Assembly: GCA_963680875.1 (NCBI GenBank)
Contig: OY804580.1
Coordinates: forward strand, 99,982,000-100,045,999
Length of the DNA: 64,000 nucleotides
Source of the DNA: Bathymodiolus brooksi
Taxonomy: Eukaryota; Mollusca; Bivalvia; Mytilida; Modiolidae
Reading direction: 5' to 3'
Under the pieces are notes generated by a model, which had not been told where the DNA came from, did not search any database, and saw only the letters and a program-made list of their open reading frames with translations. The position numbers were made by a program, and so were the translations under genes. This document shows positions 1-14,800 of the stretch, piece by piece; positions within the stretch are counted from its first letter, which is position 1, and each line of letters starts with the position of its first letter.

Positions 1-300
1 ATAACTACATTTTTGACTGCCAGTGTTCATGACAATATACGTTTGTGCTATATTTTCATTATCTAGCTATATATAGTTAGACCGTTCAGCTAATTAGCAG
101 AGACATCTGTCTTCTGCTGAAGATTACACAAATATGAGTTATTACAATTTGTGTGGTATTAGATCACAGCACAGTAATATTTCAAAAAGAAAAAAAGGAG
201 GGGTACTTATAAAAAAAATCAGAGTTAATGCAAGACTACAATTATAGTCATGATAGACAGAAATAAATATTTGACATTGAATAAATGTCCTTTAGGTAAT
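1..300. other. Intron, unremarkable
   Basis: AT-rich sequence between the window start and the first mobile element. No exon or recognisable repeat seen. Confidence 0.5.
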
Positions 301-2056
301 TAAGTCTCTCAAACAACGTTTGGAGACTTATTGTTTTTGCTCCGTTTCTTATTATTATTAATATTATTATTATTATTATTAAGTCTCCCAAACAACGTTT
401 GGAGACTTATTGTTTTTGCTCCGTTTCTTCTTATTATTATTATTATTCTTCTTTCTTTCTGTGCACCATGAACTTGTCCACGGCAGATCTCAGGAACTAC
501 AGGACAGAATTTCATGAAACTTGGTGGAGTTATAGATATATGTTTCTAGTTGATCCTAAAGTTTTCAGATTTGTGGTAAAGGGGGTCAAAGCCATATTTT
601 TGGGGGTTCAAAGGGGGTGGGGGTTACTATAGAATCCTATGGTAAACTTGAAATTTCGTACATTAATGTTGATAACTTCTAACTGGATAATGATAGAGAC
701 ATAAAATTTGACATAGTTATAGGTCACCATTAGAGGAGCAATTCTGTGTTTTCAAAATTTTCAAGATGTCTGCCATTTTCAAAATGGCTGCCAAAACACG
801 GCATAAAAATGGGGGGTAAAAATTCAACATTGTCCAATATCATCAAAATTTGATATGTGGGTAGATAGTGTCAGTGGCCGGTTTGGGAGACTTCATAATC
901 GTTAGATTATAATCATATCTTGTTATTATTATTATTCTCCTTTCTTTCTTTCCGTGAACCATGAACTTGTCCACGGCAGATCTCAGGAACTACTGGACAG
1001 AATTTCATGAAACTTGGTTGAGTTATAGATATATGTTTCTAGTTGATCCTAAATTTTTCAGATTTGTGGTAAAGGGGGTCAAAGCCATATATTTAGGGGT
1101 TCAAAAGGGGTGGGGGTTACTATAGAATCCTATGGGAAACTTGAAATTTCGTACATTAATGTTGATAACTTCTAAATAGATAATGATAGAGACATAAAAT
1201 TTGACATAGTGATAGGTCACCATTAGAGGAGCAATTCTGTGTTTTCAAAATTTTCAAGATGTCTGCCATTTTCAAAATGGCTACCAAAACACTGCATAAC
1301 AAATGGGTGGTAAAAATTCAACTTTGTCCGATGTCATCCAAATTTGATATGTGGGTAGATAATGATGTCCCGAATTGATTCCTGACATTGAAAAATTTCT
1401 ACCGGTGGCCATTTTCAAAATGGCTGCCACAATACCGCAAAAATTCAACTTTGTCCGATGTCATCCAAATTTGATATATGGGTAGATAATGATGTCCCGA
1501 ATTGATTCCTGACATTGAAAAATTTCTACCGGTGGCCATTTTCAAAATGGCTGCCACAATACCGCAAAAATTCAACATTGTCCGATATCATCAAAATTTG
1601 ATATGTGGGTAGATAATGATATCCAGAATCGATTCCTGACATTGAAAAATTTCTACCGGTCGCCATTTTCAAAATGGCCACCAATATATCGCACAAATTC
1701 AACATTGTCTGATTTCAACGACATTTGATATGTGGGTAGATTATGATGTCCCAAATTGATTCCTGAGATCGAAAAATTTCTGTCGGTCCCCATTTTCAAA
1801 ATGGCTGCCACAATACCACACAAATTCAACATTGTCCGATTTCAACGACATTTCATATGTGGGTAGATTATGATGTCCCGTATTGATTCCTGACATTGAA
1901 CAATTTGTTCCCGACACCATTTTCAAAATGGCCGCCACAATACCGCACAAATTCAACATTGTTCGATTTCAAAGGTAGCTTTTGATTTATTTTTTAAACC
2001 TGTTGTCAGTGACCGGTTTGGGAGACTTCATAATCGTTAGATTATAATCATATCTT
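301..2056 (+). mobile_element. 'aagtctcccaaac' repeat element, copy 1 (composite)
   Basis: It begins with a 28-bp hairpin (AAGTCTC...AAC...GAGACTT) at 301, repeated at 381, each followed by a TTA microsatellite. It ends with gtttgggagacttcataatc, whose complement contains the starting AAGTCTCCCAAAC, so the element has short terminal inverted repeats. Two copies sit head to tail (about 381-920 and 921-2056), sharing 'catgaacttgtccacggcag'. There is no transposase reading frame, only short spurious ORFs. A second locus is at 22,393-23,899. Confidence 0.75.
1371..1975 (+). repeat. 120-130 bp tandem subrepeats inside element copy 1
   Basis: About five units contain 'gccattttcaaaatggc' (an imperfect palindrome), 'atgtgggtagat' and 'gatgtcc'. 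A related set is at 23,480-23,800 in the second element copy. Confidence 0.8.
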
Positions 2057-2649
2057 ACTATGAATAATAAGAACAGAACAAATCAGATCAGACAGCTTTA
2101 TAACTATTTACAACACAAGAGTTAGAATATTTATTTTTTTTGTCGAATTTAACATTAGGTTATATGACAAAAACTCTGAATCAGATTTTTTTTTCCTCCA
2201 CCAAAATCAGAATATTTTTTTAGAAAAAAACCATAACCCCCCTTTCAAGTTAAATGGTTGTTCCCTAATAGTCCATCATCCACCAGCAGAGGTTTCAACT
2301 GAGTGATAGTGATAAAGACGTAGATATCTAAGGTGTGCAAGACATGTTTCCGGAATAACCTTCTCACTCAAAATCGAAAGATTGGAAAGCCAAATAATTT
2401 AATAGTGTTTGTGAGCAATAAAATTGAAGGGCTTAAACAGGATAACCAAAATCAGCTAATGTCAGCTATACCTGAGGGAACAACGTTTTATTTGAAATTT
2501 GGGTATAAAATAAAAGTTAACAGCATTGTTTTCCCCTGTTTTTTGAAAAAAGTCTCTTTGAGTAATGAATTTATAAATAGATCAGTTGACCAGAATATCC
2601 ACAGTACCTGTATATGCCTATATGGTATGTTTTAATTTTTTTGTTTCAG
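2057..2649. other. Intron before exon 1 of the window
   Basis: No feature beyond A- and T-rich runs and the pyrimidine tract and acceptor before 2650. An open frame at 2333-2635 shows no cadherin or other recognisable motif. Confidence 0.5.
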
Positions 2650-2833
2650 CTGTCGTATTCCTTGTTTGGACCAATGGCACAGAACTTTACAATAGACTCC
2701 AATACCGGTGTCATCTCTACGTCATCGATGTTTGATAGAGAAGCAACATCCAATCATTATTACTTATTACAAGTCAAAGTAGAAGATGGATTCCTATCAG
2801 CTAGACCAAGTATGATAGGGGATCCCAACAGTG
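2650..2833 (+). CDS. CadN: Cadherin exon 1 of window (end of an EC repeat)
   Basis: Acceptor ttgtttcag before 2650, donor gtaagt after 2833. Phase 0 in, phase 1 out; residues 1-61. It carries the typical EC motif [11 protein letters not shown] followed by [19 protein letters not shown], the second half of a cadherin repeat. The preceding exon is not in the window. Confidence 0.9.
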
Positions 2834-5800
2834 GTAAGTCTTTCAGAATATTTCTGAAATGGTGCATATCTGGATCGGTGGTGTAATGGTTGATATGCTT
2901 GCCTTGAGTGCGGTAGATTGTGGGTTTGATCTCCGTTCAGATCAAACCAAAAACTAAGATATTCATATTTGCTGCTTCTCCACTAAGCACAGCTTTAAGG
3001 AGTAAGAACAATGACTGGTTGGTTTTGAGATCAGGATAATGTGTCTGAGTAGAGCGACATATCTACCCACAGACTTGTTCAGTGAGCTAGCACTATAAAG
3101 TTGTTGGTCTAGTACAAGGTGGATGTCATCATCCTTTCATTGATTGTAACTTGTTCTTGTCCTGACATAGCTGAAATATTTTCTCATTTAACAATATACA
3201 AAAATACTACCTATGCAATCAGTTCATATCACCACTAAAGTTGTGAGTTTGAATCCCGCTCATGTGATAAAATGTGTTAGTGGCAGGTCCGTGGTTTTCT
3301 CCAGCTACTCCGTTTTCCTCCACCAATATAGCTTACCGCCCCGATATAGCTGAAATATTGTTGAACGTGTCATTAAACACCATAACAGTGTTTGCCTTAA
3401 TTTTTTTCACCTACTTGCCCGAAAGCCAAATTAATTTTTTTTTCTATTTATTCAAACAAATTCTTTAATAATTTAAAATAATTTTCACTTGTCTGAATCC
3501 AGTTTTACTGGTCCCGGGCTTTGGGCAAGTGGGTTAGGGCGAAGACTGCCATCACCATAATCCTATATGTAAGAATAGAAGTGTACTAATTAACTAAAAC
3601 TGCTATGGTTAAATATAAAATTATATTATGTTTCAGATACTGCTACCGTTAGAGTCAAGATAGCAGACATAAACGACAATAAGCCAAAATTTGAGAAAAA
3701 TCTTTACAATGCCCGTGTAAATGAGGATGCCTTTATATCATCTATTGTAACTACAATTGAGGCTAAAGATGAAGATGGTAAGACAATCTGAAAATAAGTT
3801 ATATTTTATTTGTTAACTTTTACAATACATGTATATAATTATTAGGGGACGTCGTGGTCGTGATCATATGGTAGTTGGATTTACAACTACCTATATGCAA
3901 TTGGTGCCTATCACCACTTATGTTGTGAGTTCAAATCGCGATCAGGGCGAGGTGTACAACATTATGTGATAATAGTGACTTGCAACAGGTTGGTAGTTTT
4001 CTCCGGGTACTCCGATTTCCTCCACGAATAAAACTGACCGCCACGATATAACTGAAATATGTGGAAAGTGGCATTAAACACCATCAAACAAACAAACAAT
4101 ATACTTTGTTTGTTAACTTTTGCTATTGCAATATTTGTTATAGAAAAAGTTTTAATGAACATTATGGTACAGTCAAACCTGTATTTAGAGGTCACCCTTG
4201 GGAGAAAGAAAAAATTGCCTTATAAGAGGCTCATTTCATATGAAATTTACTATGACAGGACAAGAAAAAAGTGACCTTTTAATACAGATGACTGCTTAAT
4301 AGAGGTGACCTCATGGGGAGGCTTGACTGTACTTTATTTGTTATCTTTTGCTATAGCAATATTTGTTATATAATAAAAGTTTTAATAAAAATGATGGTAT
4401 TTGTTTATAGATATAGAATCAAATAAGATAGTACCAAGAGGAAAACTTAGTTCCCTCATACCTTATGAAATGGTTGTAGGAAAATAAAAAAAAATGAGTC
4501 AAAGCTACGTGTTAAATAGAATATAAACAGGAAAATACAGTTGGTTAATGTATTTAATGATATGAAATTATGTAGTACATTTTTGTATTTTGTAATGTAT
4601 ATTTAGGGAGTTGACGATTACTCATTTGTTTTTTCCCTAAGCAAATTAGGTGTTCTAAAACAGGGACCCCTAACTCGGCTTCCCTGGGCATCTTAGGTCA
4701 TTGTAAAAACCAGGTGTTTTTATAACTATAGTTATATTAAAAAAAGCAAAAAAACTTTTGCAATACATGTATATAAATATTTTTAAAAAAAATGCTCGAC
4801 CACAAAAAACCGCATCAGTGGCGGAATGGTTAGTGTGCTCACCTCAAGTGCCGTAGATCGTGGGTTCGAGTCACGGTCGGCTGGAACCAAACACCATGAA
4901 ATTGATATTTGCTACTTCTCCATGCATGATGCAGTATTAAGGAGTATGAGCAAATACAGGTTGGCTTGGAATCAGGATAATGTATCAGAGTGGAGCAATA
5001 TTTAACAGTGGACAGTTGTTTCAGTGAGCTTGCACAACAAAATCCGACTAAGCGTGTTGATCTAGTATAAAGTGGACATCATCATCATCTTATCTAATGT
5101 AACTTGTTTTCGCCATGATATAGCTGAAAATTCCTGATGGGTAAAATAGTAGTATAGTTCGACCCTATGGTACTGCTGGTTCTATGATATCATGTATTCA
5201 TGGGCTATTTCAACCAATTTTCGCCGCCATTTAAAAAAAATTTACTACCACATTACGTCGGTAACATATGACCCCGATAAACATGATGTATAGTAATCGT
5301 TTTTGAATTTTTGAGTAGAATCCACACTGTGTCACAGAGTTTTAAGTCTGTTGAAACAGTTTGAAATGAAATCTATTTACCGCGTTCCGTCAAACTGAAG
5401 TGCATTGTTGTAATTAACTTTTGAAAAACAATCAAAAAGGCAGTAAATATATAACATGTATGTAGATCCCGGTTCATATAGAATCGTCTTCTGCACATAG
5501 CTATGTTAATCACTGTATACCAGTACTCATATTTATTTTGTGAATGGTGTAGGCATAGGAAAAATAAGTTCCATATTTTGGAAAAATGGTTCATGCTACA
5601 CAGACTATAGACTGTAGAAACATTTTCTGATGCAGAAAAGTGGTTATTGTACACTTTACAATTAATGACTTTGGATGAGGTTAATACCACGATTTATCAA
5701 CCCCAGAGATCTCTGGGGTTGATAAATCGTGGTATTAACTGAAATCCAAAGTCATTTATTATATGAGTAAATTCCGGAGTTAGTGATACAGTCAAACTTG

Positions 5801-8800
5801 TCTTGGCAACCCCATCTGTATAACGACTTCCTTTGTTATAATTAGCCGACCTTATTTATTCCTCCCCAGCGTTTTCCCGTGCATTCAACCTTTATATAGC
5901 GACCCACTGTCTAACACGACTAACGACCGTGTTCTTTGGGTAAAAATCCTTCATATAACGACTATTAGAAGATTATTATCAAACCGGAAGTTAGATAATA
6001 AATAAACAAACACAGTCCTGACTTTGGAAAAATTTCTGTTTTGCCCAGCTGATGCAGAGATTGTTGCCAATATCTCTCTAGCTGATATTTGCATGATCTA
6101 CTGACAACATCTCACTCCCAAAGTCCATACATGTTACTAGTTCATAATAATAGATTTTTCATATTAAATGAAGTCACGATTAGCGTTATTGTGTAAGACC
6201 GCCATTTTTTTTTACAGGTAAGTTGTTCACGTGATGATTTATTATTATTGCTTTGGTTTATTTGGGTTTATTTCTTATTTATATTAAATGTTTAAAATTG
6301 CTTACTATAGAAAATACGGTTTTAATCTTTCAGTTTTATAAATAAATAATCATGATTTTGAAAATTATTGAATTATGAAGTACTGGTTCCCAGCATATAT
6401 TTCTGTCAACATTCGCTTAACGTGTGGTAACAGATCAAGGTAACACATGCTGATTGTGTGATTAGGCTATTTATAGCTTTCAGCGAGTGATTTTTGTCAG
6501 GAAATTTCATTCTTCTAATCATAATGATTAATTCTAATTACAATAACAATTAAGATAACAATAGCTGTTGAAAGAAAGTAAAAAACTCAATCATTTAATA
6601 TAATTTTTTTTTTTTTTTAAATTTCACCCACAAAGGACAGAAATATTTAACGATATTTTTTATTTCATTATACCTTTTTCTTGCCAGAATTTAAGCTCTA
6701 TTCATGCATTTGTCCTCCACACGAACGGGTTATAAGTTGAATTGATTCGGATTATATACCCGAACTAGGGTTTTCCTCTTGAGATTTTGAGAGCAAATAT
6801 CACAACCTCTATTCAACGACTCCCTGTCTTATGCGACCTTTTTTCAGAACTCCCTTCAATGGTCGCTATATACAAGTTTGACTGTATTTTGTTTTTTTTT
6901 CACTGTAATAGTCATCACAATAAAAAATAAAAAAATATGCGGTTCCCCAAGGTAATACTTGAGCGAGCCTCTTTTCAAAATGTCGTGAAAAGGAAAACAA
7001 CGTGGGGTAGAGGTGTCAAACCACTAATTAATTTCTTTAAGGTTTTCTACTAAATTTGTGTTTTTTTTTAGCCTACCTGGTCATTTTATCTTAAGTTTAA
7101 CCTTTCCAAGACCATGTATTTTCTGAAACGTACATGATTCCTCTACGCTCTGTCAAAATATCAGGGCATGTTTAAAATCTTGCAGTGAAATGCCATGTTA
7201 CGGAAAACACCTACTCTAAAAATAGCTAGGCCATCTCCAAGAAATTCAGTATTTATAGGTCATGCATCAAATCCTCCATAGAGGTATTAAAATACAACTA
7301 AATCCATCAAATTTGGGCTCAAAATAATCCCGATTTATTTAACTTCAATTATCAATTTTAGTTAGTCCATTCCATTCAGTAGTTTTCACAATACTACAAA
7401 GTGAAAGGAACTTTTTTCTTGAAAAGGGACTACTTTCGTATATGTTCCAAGCTCTGATTGGTGAATTAGTGGTTTGACACCTAAAGAGCAAAAAAACTTG
7501 TTTCTTTCACCATTTGTTGGCCTAATTTCTATTTCTTAGACAATATCAACCCAAGAAAACCTCATAAGGTATGTGGCTGTCTGATATTTGCAAGTATTAG
7601 TGTTCAAATGCAAAGGTACCCCCTTGAAGATTTTTAATGAAAATATCTCCATTTACAGCTGTTGAGTTCAGATTGTGTAATATACCAAAACTTACCTATT
7701 CTCTTATGTTCCAAGCTCTGATTGGTGAATTAGTGGTTTGACACCTAGACACAAGGTGTGAAACCTATAATTAATTTCTTTAAGGTTTTCTACTAAATCT
7801 GTGTTTTTTTTAGCCTACCTGGCCATTTTATCTTAAGTTTAACCTTTCGAAGACCATACATTTCCTGAAACGTCCATGATTCCTCTACGTTCTGTCAAAA
7901 TATCAGGCCATGTTTAAAGTCTTGCAGTGAAATGCCAGGCTATGGAAAATACCTACTTTAAAAATAGCTCTGTCATCCCCCAGAAATTCCCTATTTATAG
8001 TCATGCATCAAATCCTCCATATCCATATTAAAATACAACTAAATCAATCAAATTTGGGCTCAAAATAATCCTTATACATTTAACTTCAATTATCAATTTA
8101 ATTATGCCATTCCATTCAGTATTTGTCACAATACAACAAAGTGAAAGGAACTTTTTTCTTTAAAAGGGACTATTTTTGTATATGTTCTTAGCTCTGATTG
8201 GTTGAATTACTGGTTTGACACCTAGAACAAGAAGATGTATTACAAGCTGTTAGGAAAATGCTGATTGGATAGCAAAACTGCTTCTTTAAATATCGACAAA
8301 TCAGAGATCTGAGTGCCTTAGAAAGATGGGTAAATGTCACCAAGTAAGACCAAGCCAGTTCTCCCCACTCACTACCTACTACCTGGTCACACATTAGAAG
8401 TCGTGGAGGCTAGTAAATACCTCGGGGTAACCATTACCAATGACTTATCGTGGGGCAGACATATTGACAATGTAGCTGCCAAAGGGAACAGAAGACGTAA
8501 CCTAAGAGTATGCACCAAACAAGTAAGGGAAACCAGCTACCTCACAATCGTACGACCAACCCTGGAATACGCAGCAATGGTTTGGGATCCCATCACCCAA
8601 ACCCTGATACAGACATTAGAAAATGTACAAAGAAAAGTTGCCCGCTACGTCATAAATGATTACACCAGCAGAACACCAGGATGCGTGACAAGCATGTTAA
8701 CATCACTTGAATGGCAGACTTTAGAACAACGGAGGAGGATAAGCAGACTCGTTATGATGTATAAGATCCAGCATCAACTAGTGGACATCGACCGAGACTT

Positions 8801-11800
8801 ATACCTCAGACCTGGTGACAGCAGAACCAGAGGCCAACATAGGTTCTTCCAGGAGAGGTCCAATTATGACACTCTCAGAAACTCCTTCTTCCAAAGAACA
8901 GTACGAGAATGGAACCACCTACCAGACACCGCAGTTGGGGCCAGCTCCATAGAGGAGTTCAGGGCTAACCAGCCATGCCAACCAGTAGGCCCATGTACCC
9001 ATGTAAATAGTTTTAGCTGTGTCATAGTGAAGTTTTTAGTTGTACATAGTCTTGGGGACAGCAGCTGTGTGTGCCTGGCATGCCTAGTCCCACGGAACTT
9101 AAAACAATCGGCGACGACTCCTGTTCTACACTGGAAGACGAAGAAGAAGAAAGAATACATTTTCAAATTAAACAACCTGGACTTTCCCTGTTGCTATTTT
9201 TGGGTACACGCTACAGTGTTCAAAAGTAATGTTAACCTCGCGTGCATTTTTGAGCGATGATAATCTTATTTTGAAATGGAGAGTGAAGTAGTGTTTTGTC
9301 CAATCAGAATCTAGGATATTTATAGTCATATAATAATACTTATTATTTTATCATATAATATATTCTTGTCATTTTGCAGAGGCAACATTCACTTATAGCA
9401 TAGATCCAAATAGTCCAGGTGCAGCTTTCTTTGCTATTAAAACACGGCAGCTTGTGGGTGAGATTGTCGTAGCTGGTAATTTGGATTATGAGAACGGTGC
9501 CCATGTAAGTATAACATGTATGTCATTTAATCCACTCATATTTTATAAGAGGGGAAGGGTAGGGTTAGGGTTATGGTGTTACACCACTTTCAACAATATT
9601 TCAGTTATATCGTGGTGGTCAGTTTTATTGGTAGAGGAAACTGGAGTACCTGTAGAAAACCACTGACCTGCCACAAGTCACTAACAAATTTAATCACACA
9701 ATGTTGTACCGAGTAAACCTCACAATGATCGGGATTCAAACTCACAACATTAGTGGTGATAGGCTCTGATTGCATAGGTAGTTGTTAAAGAGTAAAGGCA
9801 TTGTAGCTGTTAAAAAAGACTAAATTTTTCGTTCCTACCCAACTCTATATTTTTCCAGTGGTTGACTCGTTTGTCCCTTCCAAATTTCTATGCAGTTTAT
9901 ATATTTTCTTTAGCTTGCTCTCGCCCTGAATATAACTGAAATACTACTTGCTCGGTGCTAAGCAATAATCAATGAATCCATAAAACAATTTTCACAAATA
10001 AAGTACATATATATATGCATGCATCTGTTAAAGTTATTCTGATTTACATATTTATATTATTCACATTTACATATTCATGTTATTCACATTTACATATCCA
10101 TGTTATTCATATTTACATATTCATTTTATTCACATTTACATATTCATGACCTTTTGCAGGCATATAATCTTACCATTATTGTTGACGATCAACTATTCAA
10201 TGCATCTACTCTGGTTGAAATTTCTATTGATGATGTGAATGACAACCCGCCCGTATTTAGCAAGACAAGCTATGTTATTGATGATGTAAAAGAAGAAGTA
10301 CAGTACTCAACGTCAAATCCTCGTTATTTGTTGACGGTAAGAATACATGAAAATATGTTATGATTATTTGATTGGTTTGGTTTGGTTTATGGTGTTTAAC
10401 GTCACTTTCAGCAATATTTCAGTTACATCGTGGCGGTCAGTTTTATTGGTGGAGGAAACGGGAATGTCAGGAGAAAAGCGTCGACATGTCGCAAGTGACT
10501 GACAAACTTGATCACATAATGTTGTTTCGAGTACACCTCGCCATGAACGGGGCTCCAACTCACAACTTTAGTGGTGATATGCACAGCCACAGGTAGTTGT
10601 AAACCTAACTATCATACGATCATGACCATGATGGCCCTAAAATGGATATAGGTATCAATTAAGCTCTTTTTCCATCTATGAAAGACAAATTTCTAAATAC
10701 CAGTACTCTTTTATTTGAACAAATTATTTATATTACAATTTTTAACATACAGTTATACTGCTCAACAAGTTATTGTGTCACAGGTTCTTATAATGAATAG
10801 TGGTTGCACGAAGTATCGAAAATCAGGAGGCATTTTCAGATGCAACAACATCAACATAAATAATCTTAATGCTTTAATTTTAGAGATGTGCTTTAATTTT
10901 TTACGCCATTTTTTAAAGGCCAATGCTACTGACCCAGATAAATTTAGATATGTGTTTTAAATTTTTATTCCTTTTTTTAAAGGCCAATGCTACCGACCCA
11001 GATAAATTTAGAGATGTGCTGTTGATTTTTATTCCTTTTTTTTAAGGCCAATGCTACTGACCCAGATAAATATAGAAATAGTACAATGGAATATCGTATC
11101 TCTGACGAGGATGCTGTAATCAAGAGCTTGTTTTCTATCGATTCAACTACTGGTATTTTAAACCTTATTGGAAAACTCGACCGTGATAGACCAAATGGAA
11201 GGGAAATATACCAGTTTAACATAGAGGCTGTTGATGAGCCACATTCAGCAAAAGGACTGACGGGATATGCAACAGTTCAGATTAAACCTCAGGATATAAA
11301 TGACAATGCACCAGTTTTTACACCAGCCAATCCAACAGGATCAGTGGATGAAAATTCAGCAATAGGTATAGTTATATTTAACTTAATACGTATCTTGTTG
11401 TTGACATTGCGCCACTATATAGCTGAAAAACTGCTAATGTTGGCGTTAAACACCAATCAACCAACGGATGTTGTGGACATTAAAGGTTTATGTTTATGGT
11501 GTTTAACACCACTTTCAACTATATTTCAGTTATATTGTGGCGGTCAGTTTTATTGGTGGAGGAAACTGGAGTACACGGAGAAAACCCCAACTTGACTCAA
11601 GTCACTGACAAACTTTATCACATAATGTTGAATGGAGTAGACCTCGCCATGAACGGGGCTCAAACTCACAACTTTAGTTGTTGACATTAAATGACTCGCT
11701 GTATCTTCATTTAGTTAAATTGATATAAAACCGTTTACAACATGTATTTCAATTTAACTATTCTAATACTTTTATGCCCCCATCGCTAGGCATTAAGTTT

Positions 11801-14800
11801 TACCCATGTCCATACGTCCGTACGTCCCACATTTTGTTTCCTCTCAGAAACTCAAGTTCTCCTCATGTAAATCACTTATAAGTTATACAGAAGGTCAGGG
11901 ACCATAAAAGAAAGGCCAGTTCTATTTGGGACTTTATCACCTTTTCTGTTCTGGAGTTATGCCTATGTTTACTGAAGAAGAAAGCTTAGAACATATTCTT
12001 CCATTTTTTAATTCTTTTTATTTCAAATACTTATTTCAATTAATTAATAAGAATAATTTAAGTTATTGACAAAATTTTAAAATATTTCAAGTTTCAAGTT
12101 TTTACATAAATCCTTATTTCCAACAGTCAATCAATATTGATATCAGGACTATTAATATTAATTTTACATTGTTTACAGGACAATCCGTTATGACAGTTAT
12201 GGCAGAGGATTATGATGCAGGTGTCAATGCAGATTTCACTTTCCTAATGGTTGGAACTGGAAATCCTCGGCAAGCTTTTAAAATCCAACCAGATGGACAG
12301 GTTTTTACAACTGTTAGTGATCTAGACCGCGAGAATGAAGCACAGTACACATTTGTGGTAACAGCGACTGACAAAGGAACAGATCCACAAGCACAAACCA
12401 GTACAGCAACTGTTACTATAAATATCAAAGACTTGAATGATAACGATCCAGTGTTTGAAAAGAATGTTTACAATGTAACAATCCCTGAAACGCACACTGG
12501 CGTCGTGATCACAATTTCGGCCAATGACCCTGACAGTGATGATACACTGAAATATAGTTTAAATCAAGCTGCATACAAACATTTCACCATTACAACACAA
12601 GGCAGACAGGGAATTCTGGGGGTTTTTAATGGCAGTGTAAGTAATAATTACATTTCTCACTATTGTTTGATATAATATTAACATTAGGGGAATTTGAATA
12701 AGTTATTAATTTCATTTAAATAATGACCAGGGCAAAGTGGGAGAAATTCTCTCCCTCTGTTGACTGAAGTCACCTTCCCTCGACTCCAAAGCAATGTTAA
12801 AGTCACCTTGTTTCATTTTGCAAGTCACTCCTTTCTAGCAAATGATCTTCGTTTTATGGTAAAAATTATTAACAAAGCAATTGTAATCAATGTGAAAATA
12901 CATGAGAATGAGAGAAAAAGGTTTTATTCAAGCAATAAAGAAGGATTAATTTGTTGAGACAAAAGAATGATGGCAAACTTCTAAATTTGTACTTATGAAA
13001 TTACAGGTGACAATGAAATCTCAAATCTAAAAATAAACAGACACTTCCTGTACCAAATTGGTTGTTGGATTGTGTTATATTTTTCATTATTTTAACACAC
13101 CTTGAGTTATTTGTAGCCTTTTCAAAGCTAAACAATCAACATATCAAGTTTTAAACATGGCAGCCTTTTTATTGGAATATGGAAAGGAAGAAAATATTTT
13201 AATGTCAATTATATATATCTTAAAGATTTCAAGGTGAAATAAATAAGACCTAAAATTGTAAGGGAAATAACTTGTATAGAAAAAGGTATTAAGACATAGA
13301 ATTTAAGAATCAATTCGGAAATATGCGAAAGGTCTGTTGGTGTACGTTTTTAATTATTTTTTTTTTCAGAACCCAGATTATGAAAAGGATGAAACATTTT
13401 TCAACTTGACTGCAGAGGTTTTCGATGGCATTCATTATGCGCAAACTAACATTCTGATTACGATAGAAGATGTCAACGATGAAACACCTATATTTACCGT
13501 CAAAAATGTAGAGGAGACATGCATAGAGGGTCTCGCAACACCTATAAACACAGTTATCACCAACTTTACCGCTACAGATAGAGATACTGGCGACAATGGA
13601 AAAATAAGGTATTGTATAAAAAATATGTATTAATTTGCAACTAAAAGGAAAAACAAAAAAATACCACACCGTTGGAACTATTCTAAAATCTAATTGAAAA
13701 ATCGTTGAAACAGAGATAAAATCGATACAACCTATTATGTATACATGACTGCTAACTTTCCTGGCTTGGTACAGGCACTTCCGTAAAAAGTGGCTCGGTT
13801 AGACTAGTTTTATAGACCTAAATCTCCCCTTCTTACTGTATTATTTTTCCCTTCAAAAGAAACTAGTATTTAAAAACTGAGATAATACTGATCCTGTGTA
13901 ATATTAACGTGAAACCGTGTTGTGCGCAAGTCAAATGGACTGATAATTTAGCTTCAAAATATTCACATACAAATGTGTATTTGATTTTTTCAGGATAAAT
14001 AAATCTGAACACTATTATAAATTGATCAAATTTTTACTTTGAGATATCCAATGAGATGACCCATCCAATTATGAGATAGCAAAGTTATACATTAGTCCTT
14101 CTCTAATATGGGCACTCTCACCAAAGACCACCCTTCTTATCAGACCAGATTTCAGATGCACTGTGATAGTAAAATACAGTGAAAACTGTCTAAGCCAAAC
14201 CTTCTTTGGACCAGCTTGTGTGAAACCTGTCTAAACCAAACCTTCTTTGGACCAGCTTGTGTGAAACCTGTCTAAACCAAATCTTCTTTGAACCAGCTTG
14301 TGTGAAACCTGTCTAAACCAAACCTTCTGTGGACCAGCTTGTGTGAAACCTGTCTAAACCAAACCTTCTTTGGACCAGCTTGTGTGAAACCTGTCTAAAC
14401 CAAACCTTCTTTGGACCAGCTTGTGTGAAACCTGTCTAAACCAAACCTTCTTTGGACCAGCTTTTGTGAAACCTGTCTAAACCAAACCTTCTTTGGACCA
14501 GCTTGTGTGAAACCTGTCTAAACCAAACCTTCTTTGGACCAGCTTGTGTGAAACCTGTCTAAACCAAACCTTCTTTGGACCAGCTTGTGTGAAACCTGTC
14601 TAAACCAAACCTTTGGACCAGCTTGTGTGAAACCTGTCTAAACCAAACCTTCTTTGAACCAGCTTGTGTGAAACCTGTCTAAGCCAAACCTTCTTTGGAC
14701 CAGCTTGTGTGAAACCTGTCTAAACCAAACCTTCTTTGAACCAGCTTGTGTGAAACCTGTCTAAACCAAACCTTCTTTGGACCAGCTTGTGTGAAACCTG

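Noticed and set aside
399..890. Open frames in the 'aagtctcccaaac' element (also 22,342-22,890)
   Set aside because: They come from TTA microsatellites and repeat sequence, and nearly the same frame appears in both copies because the DNA repeats. No domain.
2333..2635. 100-residue open frame before exon 1
   Set aside because: No cadherin motif, low-complexity composition and no splice context. Treated as chance.
4411..4487. Possible extra cadherin exon (tag acceptor, then [11 protein letters not shown] in phase with exon 2)
   Set aside because: It lacks cadherin motifs, runs into TAA and has no donor. Exon 3 at 9380 joins exon 2 in phase and restores a normal EC repeat.
4810..4885. tRNA gene
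   Set aside because: The tRNA-like head with A and B boxes is part of a 320-bp SINE with a second copy at 2872-3175.
8334..9260. Intact 308-residue gene
   Set aside because: It is the C-terminal scrap of a non-LTR reverse transcriptase without a catalytic core. The last ~95 codons read through its 3' untranslated region.
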